A DNA stretch of 64,000 nt from Gautieria morchelliformis (GCA_015179125.1 WHVA01000118.1:1-64000), one strand, 5' to 3'. Counted from the stretch's first letter, positions 19,756 to 32,499 are shown. Program-made: numbers and translations. Notes: generated by a model not told the origin, from the letters alone.

Positions 19756-22585
19756 TCACCCCCCCTCTAGCGTGCTGCATCCTCGAAGCACGGGACACGA
19801 GGGATTGAAATGCCAGCGAGCAGATTCGGCGAGGGGCACCGGGGTGTGTCCTATAGAACTCATGGAGTTTGTCTGGAGCGGAAACGTCTTGCTCTGGGAC
19901 CCACGAATTCTCCTCGTACCCATACCCTTCCCATTTCACGAGGAATTGGAGTTGTCCTCGCACAAACCGGCTGTCCAGGATCCGTTCCACCACATAGTGT
20001 TCTTCCCCATCTACAATTTCCGGCGGGGGTGGCGGACGAGCCTTCCGACCTGGAATTGGGTCCTCAAGCATAGGGAGTAACTTCACCATGTTGAAGACGG
20101 GGTGGAGGCGGGACATGGACATCGGAAGTCGGAGGCGGTATGCATTCCATCCAACCCTCCGCGTCACCGTGAAGGGCCCAAGGTAGCGGTGGGCAAGCTT
20201 CTGCAAAGGGCATGTGGTGCGGATGTCACTTGCATCTAGATACACCTTGTCTCCAACTTGGTACTCTGGGGCAGGAACCCGGCGTTGGTTGTAGTACCTT
20301 GCCATGTCATCCTTGGCCTTCGCAAGGCCGACTTGGCTTCCGAAAGGGTGGAGTCCATGCGGCCCGGAACTCATTGACCGTCTCGAGTCGGGAGTCAGCC
20401 TGGCATGGTTCGAAGCCCATCCACGGGTGTCGTCCGGAGTCAAGCATGAAGGGAGTCTGTTGTGTGGCGGAATGTACATGGTTGTTGTATTGGAATTCCG
20501 CCAGTGGAAGTAACTCATCCCAGTCATCCTGCCTCTCATTGACAAAGAGGCGGAGATATTGCTCCAACTCCTGATTGACCCATTCCGTCTGTCTGTCACC
20601 CTGCGGATGGTATGCTGTGGTGGTAGCCAGCTTTATGCCGAGCAGGCGGTAGAGCTCCCGAGTCAGTTCCGCGACAAATTGCGGACCTCGGTCGGAAACA
20701 ACTTGCTTCGGGAGCCCATGCAACTTCCAGACATGTGCAAGGAACAGGCGGGCCGCTCTGAGGGCTGTGATCGTCGTGTGCGTCGGAATGAAGTGGGACA
20801 CCTTGCTTACCAAATCCACGACGTTCATGATCGCGTCGTAGCCATGAGACTCTGGGAGTTCAACGATGAAGTTGACACTGATGGTGTCCCAGCGGGATTC
20901 GGGAATCGGGAGCGGAACAAGTTCTCCGACGGGCGGATGTCGTTGTGCTTTGGTTCGGAGACAAAGGTCACATGTCTTCACGTACTGTCCAATGTAGCAG
21001 GACATCTGAGGCCACCAGTAATTCCGAGCCACTAACTCCAGTGTCTTCCACCTGCCAGCATGCCCAGCGACCCGTGTGTCATGGTGCTGGGACACGATGC
21101 GGCGGCGGAGGTCCGCCCCACCTGGAACGTAGACCTTGCCTCTGAAGTGGAGCAGTCCATCACGTTCCAACCATTCCGCTGCCCGTACAGACCGTGAGTG
21201 CCCTTTCCGAAGTTCCTCCACTGCCTTCACCACCGACTCCTCCTTCTCTCCATTCCGGTACTGCCTCCGGATATCTCAGAGCATTTCCGCTTCTGCCCCA
21301 ACTGCAGTCACTCCTTCTAGGGTGTGGATTGCAAAGAGACTTGGGCAGAGCAGTGTCATATCTGCGTTGTCTCCACTTCCGCTCCCATGATCCGCACGGT
21401 GGGATAGGGCATCAGGCTTGCCCATGGTGCGGCCGGGGTGGTGGTGGAGCATGAAGTCGAACCGGGACAGGTGTAGGGACCACCGTGCTTGTCGTCGGTT
21501 CAACTTCTTAGACGTGCGGAAATACTCGAGGTTCTTGTGGTCTGTCCAGATCTCAAATGGGCATAGAGCACCCTCGAGGAAGTGTCACCACTCCTCCAGC
21601 GCTCGGATGATTGCTAGCATCTCCTTGTCATGGATCTCATAGTTCCGCTCGACCGGACTAAGGCTCTTAGAGAAGAAGGCAATTGGATGCCACCCCCCAC
21701 CCTCTTCCGGCAACTGTTGTGACAAGACCGCTCCGGTAGCTGTGTCAGAAGAATCCGCCTCGACTCGATAAGGGCAAGAGTCGTCGGAAAAGATCAGGAC
21801 CGGGGCAGAAGTGATCAGCTCTTTGAGTTTGTCAAAGGAGGCCTGTTCCGGCTCTCCCCACTGCCATCCAACCTCCTTCTTGGTGAGGTCAAAGAGGGCA
21901 CGGGCGTGGCAGGAGAAGTCCTTGATGAACCGCCGGTAGAAATTGACAAACCCAATGAAGGACTGGACCTCCTTCTTGTTCCGTGGCACGGGCCATCCGA
22001 CACACCGGAAACTTTGACTGGGTCCATTTCCACCTTTCCTTCCGACACAATCACCCCAAGATACTCTATCCGCGTCCGCTCAAATTCGCACTTTTCCGGC
22101 TTGAGACACAGGTTGTACTCCCGGAGCCGTTCCAGCACTCTCCGCACGACTTCCCGATGTTCGGATATTGTTTTTGTGAAGATGAGGATGTTATCGAGGT
22201 AGACGCAGACAACCCCTTCTGCTATCATGTCACGGAAAATGTCATTCATCATCGTCTGGAATGTGGCAGGACTGTTGGTGAGGCCGAAGAACATGACCTG
22301 TGGCTCAAAGAGTCCTCGGTTGGTGCGGAATGCGGCCTTCCACTCGTCTCCCTCCTGGATCCGGACATTATTGAAGCCCCAGCGGACATCCAGCTTAGTG
22401 AAGTACCTTGCCCCACGGAGTTGTGTGATCAGTTCAGAAATGAGTGGAATGGGGTACCGGTTCTTGATCGTGATCGCATTCAAGGCCCGGTAATCCTGCA
22501 CAAGTCTGAGCGAGCCGTCCTTCTTCTTGATGAAAAACACCGGAGATGCCATGGGTGACTTGGAGGGGTGGATCCTCCCTGTACG
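19756..22585 (-). pseudogene. Gypsy-A pol: RT, RNase H, integrase and chromodomain, inactivated
   Basis: In element order (minus strand): reverse transcriptase 22,552-21,990 (KSPMASPVFFIKKKDGSLR, then the polymerase box reading YLDN instead of YxDD), RNase H 21,989-21,420 (VEADSSDTATG, then YEIHDKEMLAI), integrase zinc and core 21,233-20,400 (TCDLC, VVSDRGPQF, YHPQGDRQTEW), and chromodomain about 19,960-19,820 (FLVKWEGYGYEENSWVP). Lesions: a frameshift near 21,990, TGA stops at 21,585 and 21,276, a frameshift near 20,310-20,600, YLDN in RT, and ISVNFIVEL where ISVDF is expected for the first integrase Asp. It is interrupted on its upstream side by the Penelope-like element and continues at 32,500. 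About 50 codons of the spacer between protease and RT are missing at the insertion. Confidence 0.9.
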
Positions 22586-25500
22586 GCGGTGAGAAGTAAC
22601 CAACAACTCAATGGTACCCCTCCTTGAGAGGGGGAGCCATATAATATATGGGAAAGTCACAAAGTCACAGAAGATGTAGGCTAAAAAACATTTTAATGAA
22701 ATCGGTGCACTCACCTTTGCAGCACAAGTTAAGTCCAGAACACAAGTTTTTGGTTGAAAACAGTGGAGTATGACCACAGTAAAGGATGTAAACAGATGCA
22801 AACAAGAGGTGAATAAGTGACTGAGATTTTTCAAAAAAAATAATTTAGCAAACAAAGACAAATAAAGTGACAGTGATTAGTCACCAATGATGACTTAATG
22901 CAGCCTTGGTTGGAGGATGACTAACAGGGATTATGTGATATAATTGGTGGTAGGAATGTTTTAATAACAGTGGAGGGGTGTTTGGAAGTTAATTTTTCTA
23001 AGCATCCAGATCCTCTTTTTATATGATTTGTAGTGGTTGTGCACAGACCATGCAGAATTTTGTTGTATGGTTATAGTGAACAGACTGACATGGATATAGT
23101 GTAAAAACCAGACTGTGTGATGGAATTTTTTTCTTTTTGGGTCATGGACCACACCAGATTCAGTGACAGATCTGGGTTTGTAATAGATGGATTTACCGGT
23201 CTGTAGGATACTGTGGGTGTAGTGACAGACGTGGATTTTTGTGACAGAATATTGTTATGGACAGACATGGGCCAAATGTGACAGAATAAAAATAGATTTT
23301 TTGTCGCAAAATGTGCGCTTTGTATGTGGGTGTCTAGATGTTCAAAAATTATATCTGATATGTCATTTCTCATGACAGTGTGGGTGTTTTGATTTAGTTG
23401 AAAGTATAATTTTCAGATAAAAGCTATTGTAGCATGTGTACAATCACTGTGTAAAATTAAGTGAAGCGTAATCTGTGATTGTTTATATTTCTAGACCTTG
23501 TTCTCATATAGAAAACTTTATGTTCATGGCATCCTGGTATTTATTATACAAACATAAAATTCCTCAGGGTTGGTGACAGATTTCTTTTGTGTGTGTTTCT
23601 TTTGGCACGTGACATGTTATCTAAAGCGATGTTTTTTTTCTTCAGAGACACATATTTTGTCTTTAAAACCTTCTAAGGTAAATGAGGATATTTGAGATAT
23701 GTATATCTTTTCTTATTCTGAAAAACCTGAGCTTATCGATGAGTTTAGCGGTGCACGCTTCTTTTATATATGATGCCCATCGATACACATTTATTTATAT
23801 ACTGCACCCATCGATGATTTTGACAGATGTCTCTTTATAGCATCCAAAATAGCGTCACGATACATCCTTTTAACTTTGACCTAACCAATGGTTCAGACAT
23901 ACATGTTTTCTTTATCCCTTCAGCCAACCGACAATCCTACACCACATATTTCTGCTCCAAGTGAGCAGCCTTCGGGGCCATGCTTTTTGGCCTGTCGATG
24001 AAGGGGGTGATGGTGTTGGGTTACAAAGTTGGGCAGGTTGGTGGGGAAAATTGAAATGGTATGGGTCAAAACTGCAGCTTGTGCCGCTTTCAACGATGTG
24101 CATGTCTCCAGTACTTTCTTTGTCCTCCTGTGTAAAGGGGAGATCGTGGATTGGCATGTCAACTCGACCTGAAAGTGGGTCAAAAAAGAGTTCGTGGGGA
24201 TCTAGGCTGCTGCCCCAGTCCAAGCTGCTTATGCTCGTCCTGCCAGATTGGCATCTGTTGTGGGCTGGTGTTGGTGGTCGAACTCGAATGATTGGAATCA
24301 TAGGGACTGATGATGTTGATGTATGAGTGGAGTACATGGCAGCAGAGCTGATGGCTCAGTTTGGAGTATGATGGTGCTTTGTCTGATAGCTGCGGATAGG
24401 TTCCGCGTAGCGCTGTTTTTTAGCGGAGTTATCTGGTTGGTGATATTTTTAGATATCTGCCAGGGTTATTGTTTTTATTTTTATTTGGTTAGATTCCTTG
24501 TAGGTGCATAGCATCACATGGAGGAATAAGTTGATTTTTTTATTTTTATTTTGGAAGTAAACACTTTTTGATGGTTAGCTCCATTTAGGTGGTTAGATCT
24601 CACCACGGTCTGCAGGTAGTGAAAGTATTTATGGTCTGTTTATTTGTGAAAATATTGCATATCTAAATGAGATATGTGAAGTCCAACCTAATGTAATAAT
24701 TTGCTTCATTGTGTATCAGCCATACCAATTGGTGTCTTAATGACTTGCTATGTGGTTGGTTGATAGAATTATTAAATCAGATAGCAGCAGAGGTGGTTTG
24801 TTACCTGTTTGCGAGTCAGAATTTGCCATCTATATTTATTGGCAGCATCTACTATTGTATTATTTTGAGCAAGTCATTTGTACTGTAATAACAGAATTTT
24901 TGCAGGATGTTATGCGAGCATATGCACCGAACCTCTATGCCAGGTAGAGATTGTAGTGACAAAAGGAAAATGTGTTTTCTGCCTAGAGAGCAGTGTTTAT
25001 GCAGTTTTAAAATAACCGAGTGCATAATCAGCTTGTATGTTATTTTCCCAATTCAGTCAAAGCCACTATTTTTTAAGGAATGGTGGTCTTTAGACTTTGA
25101 CAGGCTGCTTGAATTCTGAGTCGATAAGAGTGCAGCAGACATATATGGCATTATCAGCCAATAGTACATGTCATTTTTGCATAAATAGTAGTGAGTTTTA
25201 TACTTGAACTGACATGTGCATGTGGTTTCGCACGGCTATTTTTTGCCTTTTGTTTTAGGCAGGAGGTGACCCGATCGGCAAGATATAAAAGTAGATTTAT
25301 ATCAGATCTACTTGAGTAAAATAAAAACTCCTTGCATTGTTATGCATGGAACAAACCGAGGTGTTTATTTGACTCTAAAGTATTATATCATTTACGATAT
25401 GGTCGGAAGGACATGTTTTTGTATAAATCATATGTATGTGAGGGCTATTCCTTGTTTGACTCAGTCAGACATGTGAATCATAGTCATCTGATATGAATGT

Positions 25501-26536
25501 TTTCCGAGCATTCATGTGCAGGCAGTCTAAGCATGCTTAGACAGTTAAAGCATATTGCTGTATGACTATAGCAGGGCCATTCAATCGAAGGCCTCTAGGA
25601 TAGTATTACAGTACAGTGGATAAGTGAATTAACTTTGCCTGTTTGTGCTGTTGTCAAGCAGATTGATGACACATTTGTGTCGGTAATTTCTTTATCCCCA
25701 TTCTCTGATACAGAGTCTTTTTTTATCTGGATTTTTTTTGGTGTATTTTTTTTTTTTTTTTGAATATTGGTTATATAGTTTTTTAGCAGTAGGCTTTTTA
25801 AAGCATGTATTTTATTTAATTGTTTATTTGGTATATATCTGGGGTGGTATGTAACAGGTTACCACTATGAATATTGTTTTCATTTTTTTAGTTTTAATTT
25901 TATATATAAAAGTGATAGTTGGATGGTAATAATTATAATCCCTTCTTTTTTCTAGCTTGTAGTAGCAGAGCAAGTAGTTTAGGAGGTGCTCAGTAGCATA
26001 TCATCACCGGTGTAGCCATTTTGGCAGGTAGTTCATAGATGTCTTTGATTGTTTTATGGAACTCATCTAGACTGTTTCTTAAAAACGAAAGTGATATGAT
26101 TGGATTGTACATGATTTTCAGGATGAATGGTACAGATTGGTTTTTAGGGTTTTGTCTAAGATAGTGTGCTCTGTATGACCATTTGACTGAGAGGAAGGCT
26201 TTGTGAATGAATGCTAAAGTATATCCTCTTCTTTGTAGTCGAAGTTTAAACAGCTGGAGGATGTGCTCGTAGTCTGTTTCTCTTGCACTAAGTCTGACAT
26301 ATCTGATTGCTTCCCCTTTGATAAAACCATTTTTGTTGTGGTTAGGGTGATATGAATGGAAGGGTAGATATGGATAACGATTGAGTTCTTTTTGGAATAC
26401 TTTTACTAGAACACCAGCTGAGTTTTTATATCGCCCAAGTGTTACATCAAGGAAATTAACAGACTGTTGAGAGATTTCAGCAGTAAGCTTTATTGTTTGA
26501 TCAATACTACTGAGCTCTTTTAGAAAGGTGAGGATT
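22586..26536 (-). repeat. Left arm of the 3.95-kb inverted repeat
   Basis: Its reverse complement equals 28548-32499. Paired positions sum to 55084 over nearly the whole arm and to 55085 at the outer end, because of a single 1-nt homopolymer difference (5 T near 22,993-22,997 against 6 A near 32,086-32,091). I found no other difference in the stretches compared. It holds the 3' part of the RT gene, about 3.4 kb of non-coding 3' sequence and a 141-codon open frame. Confidence 0.9.
23912..24337 (-). CDS. 141-codon open frame in the Penelope 3' region, left copy
   Basis: A frame rich in Ser/Thr/Pro (MYSTHTSTSSVPMIPIIRV, ending RIVGWLKG) lies 1.65 kb downstream of the RT gene on the same strand. 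An identical copy is in the right arm. I do not recognise it. It may be a small element protein, an exon of one, or chance. Its preservation is explained by the identity of the two arms, so it is not evidence of selection. Confidence 0.3.
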   Translation of the reverse strand: MYSTHTSTSSVPMIPIIRVRPPTPAHNRCQSGRTSISSLDWGSSLDPHELFFDPLSGRVDMPIHDLPFTQEDKESTGDMHIVESGTSCSFDPYHFNFPHQPAQLCNPTPSPPSSTGQKAWPRRLLTWSRNMWCRIVGWLKG

Positions 26537-28556
26537 TGGTCATGCTTCGCTCTAAAGATTGCCAGTACATCATCAATGAAGCGGATGTAAAATAAAAGTC
26601 CTTTGCTTTTCCATTTGTTAACTGTTGCTCGCTCGAGCATGTGCATAAAGATATTAGTATAGGAGGACCAACAGGACTTCCCATAGCTGTTCCATTTCAT
26701 TGCCTTTTGACAGAGCCATTAAATGTCATATATCCTGTGGTCAGGACTAGATGTAAGCTTTTGAGTAGAAATTCTCTTTTGGCATGACATTCCCAGTTGA
26801 TTTCTCTGAGAAAGGTTTGCATAGCAAGCATTCCTCTGTCTATATCTATGTTGGGGTATAGTGCTTCAACATCAGCTGTTACAAAGTGTATATCTTTGCT
26901 GTGTATGGGAATTTGTTGTCTAATCATATTAGATTCAAGCATGTTAATTAGCTCATTGGTATCTTTTGGCACGGTTCCTGTTTGAAGAGATAATGGATTC
27001 AGCTGTGCTGCAATCCATTCTGATAGATGAAAAGTCATCCAAGTCATGCTAGGTAGGATAGGTCGTCCTTTAACTGGCTGTTTTTGAACTTTGGCAGTGA
27101 TGTAAAACCTCATGATTTTCCATTCATGCTTTTGTAATATCCATTTGACTTCTGGTAGTTCTAGATAGTCTTTGTATTCTTGAGTCAGTTTACTGATTTG
27201 GTGAAAGATTTCATTCATTTTTGTTTGGCCTTGGTCTAACCCGAGGAATGCCTCAGTACATTCTTCATAGTTGTTTGTATTATTTAAGTGTGCCTCGCAG
27301 GCTTGTATATACCATTTGGTAGTTGTGACGGCATATCCAAGGTTTTTATCTGCTATGATAATCATGATGTCTGGTCTGGTGTGAAGGAAGCTGTTAAGCT
27401 CCTTCCTTAGTGACTTGTGCCAATTATATTTAGGCATAGACCCTGGTTGGTTTATAAGTGTATCATATAGGTTTTTTAGTCCTTTTTCTAGTTGTTTTGA
27501 ACTAGATATTGGTGGGGTTTTTTTTGACTTGATCCACCAGTCTGGTATTTTGTCTTTCTCAGGATCCAGTTTGTTCTTCCTATATAACCATTGCCATCTG
27601 CATTGTTTGATAAATTCAGACATAGCATCATGAATAACTTGGCATTCTGGTTTTGGTGTTGGAATAAACTTAGTTCCTAAAGATAAGGCATCAAGGACTT
27701 TTTGTGGGAGGATACAGTTGGTTAAGTTATGGATTGTGGTTGGGCAAATACCAAGTCTTTCAATGTGTGAGTTAACTTTTGACTGTGCATCAAGTTTTTC
27801 TGTTAGACGTATGATATTTGACTTTGATACAATTTTTTTAAGTCTGTTGGAATGTTTATTCCTCCTTCTATGTTTATGTATCAATTTTCCTTCCCCTTTC
27901 CCTTCCTCATCTGTTGAATGTCCTTCCTGGAGTAAGGAGAGTAAGTTACTTTCCTTTTCTCTGGTTTGACAGCCTTGCTGCCAGCTCTGACCTGTAATAG
28001 ATTGTTTAAAGGTAGAGAGAGATGATGGGTGATATATGCTAACATTAGCTTGCTCCAGCTGAGTGCTTTCTTTGCCATGTACTCTTTTGGCTCCTTCTTC
28101 CCATTGTTCAGCACCTTTTTTCCTTCCTTGTTCTATCCATGCTGCAAACTGCTCATCCCAATGTTTAATAACAGCAGGACACTCCACTAGAGATTGATCT
28201 AGGTGATCAGGGTGTTTGGCTGTCTCCTGATTGAGGGAATTCTTGAGTTCTCCAAGAAATTGCTCAGCAATAAGCCCTGAAGGTTGTATTATCTGAGCCA
28301 GGAGTGCTACATTATCAGTTTTGGCCTCCATAAAGGCATTTTCAAGGTGTTTGATGTATTCTGTGTGGATGGCCTTCCAAGTGGCTTGGAGGTCACCAAT
28401 GTGAGTGGTGGGGCAAGTGATTTCTTGTAGAAATTTAACTGGTTTTCCATCACCAACTTGCTTGAGTAGCCTATTGAGACTGGTCTCAGCAGTATAGTGG
28501 GTTCTGAGGAGAGCATGTGAGGTTTCTTTTATTAAAATTTGATTTGGAATCCTCAC
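25990..28556 (-). pseudogene. Penelope-like element polyprotein: N-terminal linker plus reverse transcriptase
   Basis: Two minus-strand frames, 28556-26697 (about 619 codons) and 26700-25990 (about 236 codons), form one reading broken near 26,640-26,700. A TGA follows FNGSVKRQ, and a further frameshift lies between TAMGSPVG and NIFMHMLERA. The first frame has no ATG: it runs back into the inverted arm, so the 5' end is missing. Motifs in order: ADKNLGYAVTTTKWY (Penelope N-terminal conserved block), AKVQKQPVKGRPI, ADVEALYPNIDI (RT motif A), GTAMGSP (motif B) and YIRFIDDVLAIF (motif C). SQQSVNFLDVTLGR and a C-terminal tail ending in VMICY follow. No GIY-YIG domain follows the RT or is visible upstream. 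Confidence 0.8.
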
Positions 28557-31500
28557 CTTTCTAAAAGAGCTCAGTAGTATTGATCAAACAATAAAGCTTA
28601 CTGCTGAAATCTCTCAACAGTCTGTTAATTTCCTTGATGTAACACTTGGGCGATATAAAAACTCAGCTGGTGTTCTAGTAAAAGTATTCCAAAAAGAACT
28701 CAATCGTTATCCATATCTACCCTTCCATTCATATCACCCTAACCACAACAAAAATGGTTTTATCAAAGGGGAAGCAATCAGATATGTCAGACTTAGTGCA
28801 AGAGAAACAGACTACGAGCACATCCTCCAGCTGTTTAAACTTCGACTACAAAGAAGAGGATATACTTTAGCATTCATTCACAAAGCCTTCCTCTCAGTCA
28901 AATGGTCATACAGAGCACACTATCTTAGACAAAACCCTAAAAACCAATCTGTACCATTCATCCTGAAAATCATGTACAATCCAATCATATCACTTTCGTT
29001 TTTAAGAAACAGTCTAGATGAGTTCCATAAAACAATCAAAGACATCTATGAACTACCTGCCAAAATGGCTACACCGGTGATGATATGCTACTGAGCACCT
29101 CCTAAACTACTTGCTCTGCTACTACAAGCTAGAAAAAAGAAGGGATTATAATTATTACCATCCAACTATCACTTTTATATATAAAATTAAAACTAAAAAA
29201 ATGAAAACAATATTCATAGTGGTAACCTGTTACATACCACCCCAGATATATACCAAATAAACAATTAAATAAAATACATGCTTTAAAAAGCCTACTGCTA
29301 AAAAACTATATAACCAATATTCAAAAAAAAAAAAAAAATACACCAAAAAAAATCCAGATAAAAAAAGACTCTGTATCAGAGAATGGGGATAAAGAAATTA
29401 CCGACACAAATGTGTCATCAATCTGCTTGACAACAGCACAAACAGGCAAAGTTAATTCACTTATCCACTGTACTGTAATACTATCCTAGAGGCCTTCGAT
29501 TGAATGGCCCTGCTATAGTCATACAGCAATATGCTTTAACTGTCTAAGCATGCTTAGACTGCCTGCACATGAATGCTCGGAAAACATTCATATCAGATGA
29601 CTATGATTCACATGTCTGACTGAGTCAAACAAGGAATAGCCCTCACATACATATGATTTATACAAAAACATGTCCTTCCGACCATATCGTAAATGATATA
29701 ATACTTTAGAGTCAAATAAACACCTCGGTTTGTTCCATGCATAACAATGCAAGGAGTTTTTATTTTACTCAAGTAGATCTGATATAAATCTACTTTTATA
29801 TCTTGCCGATCGGGTCACCTCCTGCCTAAAACAAAAGGCAAAAAATAGCCGTGCGAAACCACATGCACATGTCAGTTCAAGTATAAAACTCACTACTATT
29901 TATGCAAAAATGACATGTACTATTGGCTGATAATGCCATATATGTCTGCTGCACTCTTATCGACTCAGAATTCAAGCAGCCTGTCAAAGTCTAAAGACCA
30001 CCATTCCTTAAAAAATAGTGGCTTTGACTGAATTGGGAAAATAACATACAAGCTGATTATGCACTCGGTTATTTTAAAACTGCATAAACACTGCTCTCTA
30101 GGCAGAAAACACATTTTCCTTTTGTCACTACAATCTCTACCTGGCATAGAGGTTCGGTGCATATGCTCGCATAACATCCTGCAAAAATTCTGTTATTACA
30201 GTACAAATGACTTGCTCAAAATAATACAATAGTAGATGCTGCCAATAAATATAGATGGCAAATTCTGACTCGCAAACAGGTAACAAACCACCTCTGCTGC
30301 TATCTGATTTAATAATTCTATCAACCAACCACATAGCAAGTCATTAAGACACCAATTGGTATGGCTGATACACAATGAAGCAAATTATTACATTAGGTTG
30401 GACTTCACATATCTCATTTAGATATGCAATATTTTCACAAATAAACAGACCATAAATACTTTCACTACCTGCAGACCGTGGTGAGATCTAACCACCTAAA
30501 TGGAGCTAACCATCAAAAAGTGTTTACTTCCAAAATAAAAATAAAAAAATCAACTTATTCCTCCATGTGATGCTATGCACCTACAAGGAATCTAACCAAA
30601 TAAAAATAAAAACAATAACCCTGGCAGATATCTAAAAATATCACCAACCAGATAACTCCGCTAAAAAACAGCGCTACGCGGAACCTATCCGCAGCTATCA
30701 GACAAAGCACCATCATACTCCAAACTGAGCCATCAGCTCTGCTGCCATGTACTCCACTCATACATCAACATCATCAGTCCCTATGATTCCAATCATTCGA
30801 GTTCGACCACCAACACCAGCCCACAACAGATGCCAATCTGGCAGGACGAGCATAAGCAGCTTGGACTGGGGCAGCAGCCTAGATCCCCACGAACTCTTTT
30901 TTGACCCACTTTCAGGTCGAGTTGACATGCCAATCCACGATCTCCCCTTTACACAGGAGGACAAAGAAAGTACTGGAGACATGCACATCGTTGAAAGCGG
31001 CACAAGCTGCAGTTTTGACCCATACCATTTCAATTTTCCCCACCAACCTGCCCAACTTTGTAACCCAACACCATCACCCCCTTCATCGACAGGCCAAAAA
31101 GCATGGCCCCGAAGGCTGCTCACTTGGAGCAGAAATATGTGGTGTAGGATTGTCGGTTGGCTGAAGGGATAAAGAAAACATGTATGTCTGAACCATTGGT
31201 TAGGTCAAAGTTAAAAGGATGTATCGTGACGCTATTTTGGATGCTATAAAGAGACATCTGTCAAAATCATCGATGGGTGCAGTATATAAATAAATGTGTA
31301 TCGATGGGCATCATATATAAAAGAAGCGTGCACCGCTAAACTCATCGATAAGCTCAGGTTTTTCAGAATAAGAAAAGATATACATATCTCAAATATCCTC
31401 ATTTACCTTAGAAGGTTTTAAAGACAAAATATGTGTCTCTGAAGAAAAAAAACATCGCTTTAGATAACATGTCACGTGCCAAAAGAAACACACACAAAAG

Positions 31501-32499
31501 AAATCTGTCACCAACCCTGAGGAATTTTATGTTTGTATAATAAATACCAGGATGCCATGAACATAAAGTTTTCTATATGAGAACAAGGTCTAGAAATATA
31601 AACAATCACAGATTACGCTTCACTTAATTTTACACAGTGATTGTACACATGCTACAATAGCTTTTATCTGAAAATTATACTTTCAACTAAATCAAAACAC
31701 CCACACTGTCATGAGAAATGACATATCAGATATAATTTTTGAACATCTAGACACCCACATACAAAGCGCACATTTTGCGACAAAAAATCTATTTTTATTC
31801 TGTCACATTTGGCCCATGTCTGTCCATAACAATATTCTGTCACAAAAATCCACGTCTGTCACTACACCCACAGTATCCTACAGACCGGTAAATCCATCTA
31901 TTACAAACCCAGATCTGTCACTGAATCTGGTGTGGTCCATGACCCAAAAAGAAAAAAATTCCATCACACAGTCTGGTTTTTACACTATATCCATGTCAGT
32001 CTGTTCACTATAACCATACAACAAAATTCTGCATGGTCTGTGCACAACCACTACAAATCATATAAAAAGAGGATCTGGATGCTTAGAAAAAATTAACTTC
32101 CAAACACCCCTCCACTGTTATTAAAACATTCCTACCACCAATTATATCACATAATCCCTGTTAGTCATCCTCCAACCAAGGCTGCATTAAGTCATCATTG
32201 GTGACTAATCACTGTCACTTTATTTGTCTTTGTTTGCTAAATTATTTTTTTTGAAAAATCTCAGTCACTTATTCACCTCTTGTTTGCATCTGTTTACATC
32301 CTTTACTGTGGTCATACTCCACTGTTTTCAACCAAAAACTTGTGTTCTGGACTTAACTTGTGCTGCAAAGGTGAGTGCACCGATTTCATTAAAATGTTTT
32401 TTAGCCTACATCTTCTGTGACTTTGTGACTTTCCCATATATTATATGGCTCCCCCTCTCAAGGAGGGGTACCATTGAGTTGTTGGTTACTTCTCACCGC
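28548..32499 (+). repeat. Right arm of the 3.95-kb inverted repeat
   Basis: Mirror copy of 22586-26536, separated from it by a unique 2.0-kb spacer (26537-28547) that carries the upstream part of the RT frame. The arm starts inside the RT coding sequence (KELSSIDQTIKLTAEI, about 28,565) and runs to the shared outer terminus. Confidence 0.9.
30747..31172 (+). CDS. 141-codon open frame in the Penelope 3' region, right copy
   Basis: Exact mirror copy of 23912-24337 in the inverted arm, with the same start and stop. The function is unknown and the same reservations apply. Confidence 0.3.
   Translation: MYSTHTSTSSVPMIPIIRVRPPTPAHNRCQSGRTSISSLDWGSSLDPHELFFDPLSGRVDMPIHDLPFTQEDKESTGDMHIVESGTSCSFDPYHFNFPHQPAQLCNPTPSPPSSTGQKAWPRRLLTWSRNMWCRIVGWLKG

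Larger units (their letters stand above)
22586..32499. mobile_element. Penelope-like retroelement (Coprina-like) with giant inverted arms, inserted in Gypsy-A
   Basis: A 9.9-kb unit interrupts Gypsy-A between protease and RT. It consists of a 5'-truncated RT copy on the minus strand followed by a long 3' region (28,547 down to 22,586). A second, more severely 5'-truncated copy points the other way (28,548 to 32,499). The two copies therefore meet head to head and both end outward with the same terminus (GCGGTGAGAAGTAACC). No clear target-site duplication was found. The RT and its accessory motifs are Penelope-type, and no GIY-YIG endonuclease is visible, which fits the endonuclease-deficient Coprina group known from basidiomycetes. 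No TTAGGG-type telomere repeat was seen at the ends. Confidence 0.75.

Noticed and set aside
20559-21035. Plus-strand frames of up to 158 codons over Gypsy-A integrase
   Set aside because: They are antisense shadows of the clear integrase and chromodomain reading on the minus strand.
23400-31700. Hammerhead ribozyme in the Penelope arms
   Set aside because: Penelope elements often carry one, and CTGATGA occurs near 24,306, but I could not find the GAAA and the three stems in the right order. A covariance-model search would decide.
22586-32499. Penelope arms as TIRs of a giant DNA transposon
   Set aside because: The arms contain the 3' part of an RT gene in both orientations and have no TSD, so they are truncated retroelement copies and not transposase-type TIRs.
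22586-32499. Telomeric repeats at the ends of the Penelope element
   Set aside because: No run of TTAGGG or its variants was seen at either end or in the spacer.
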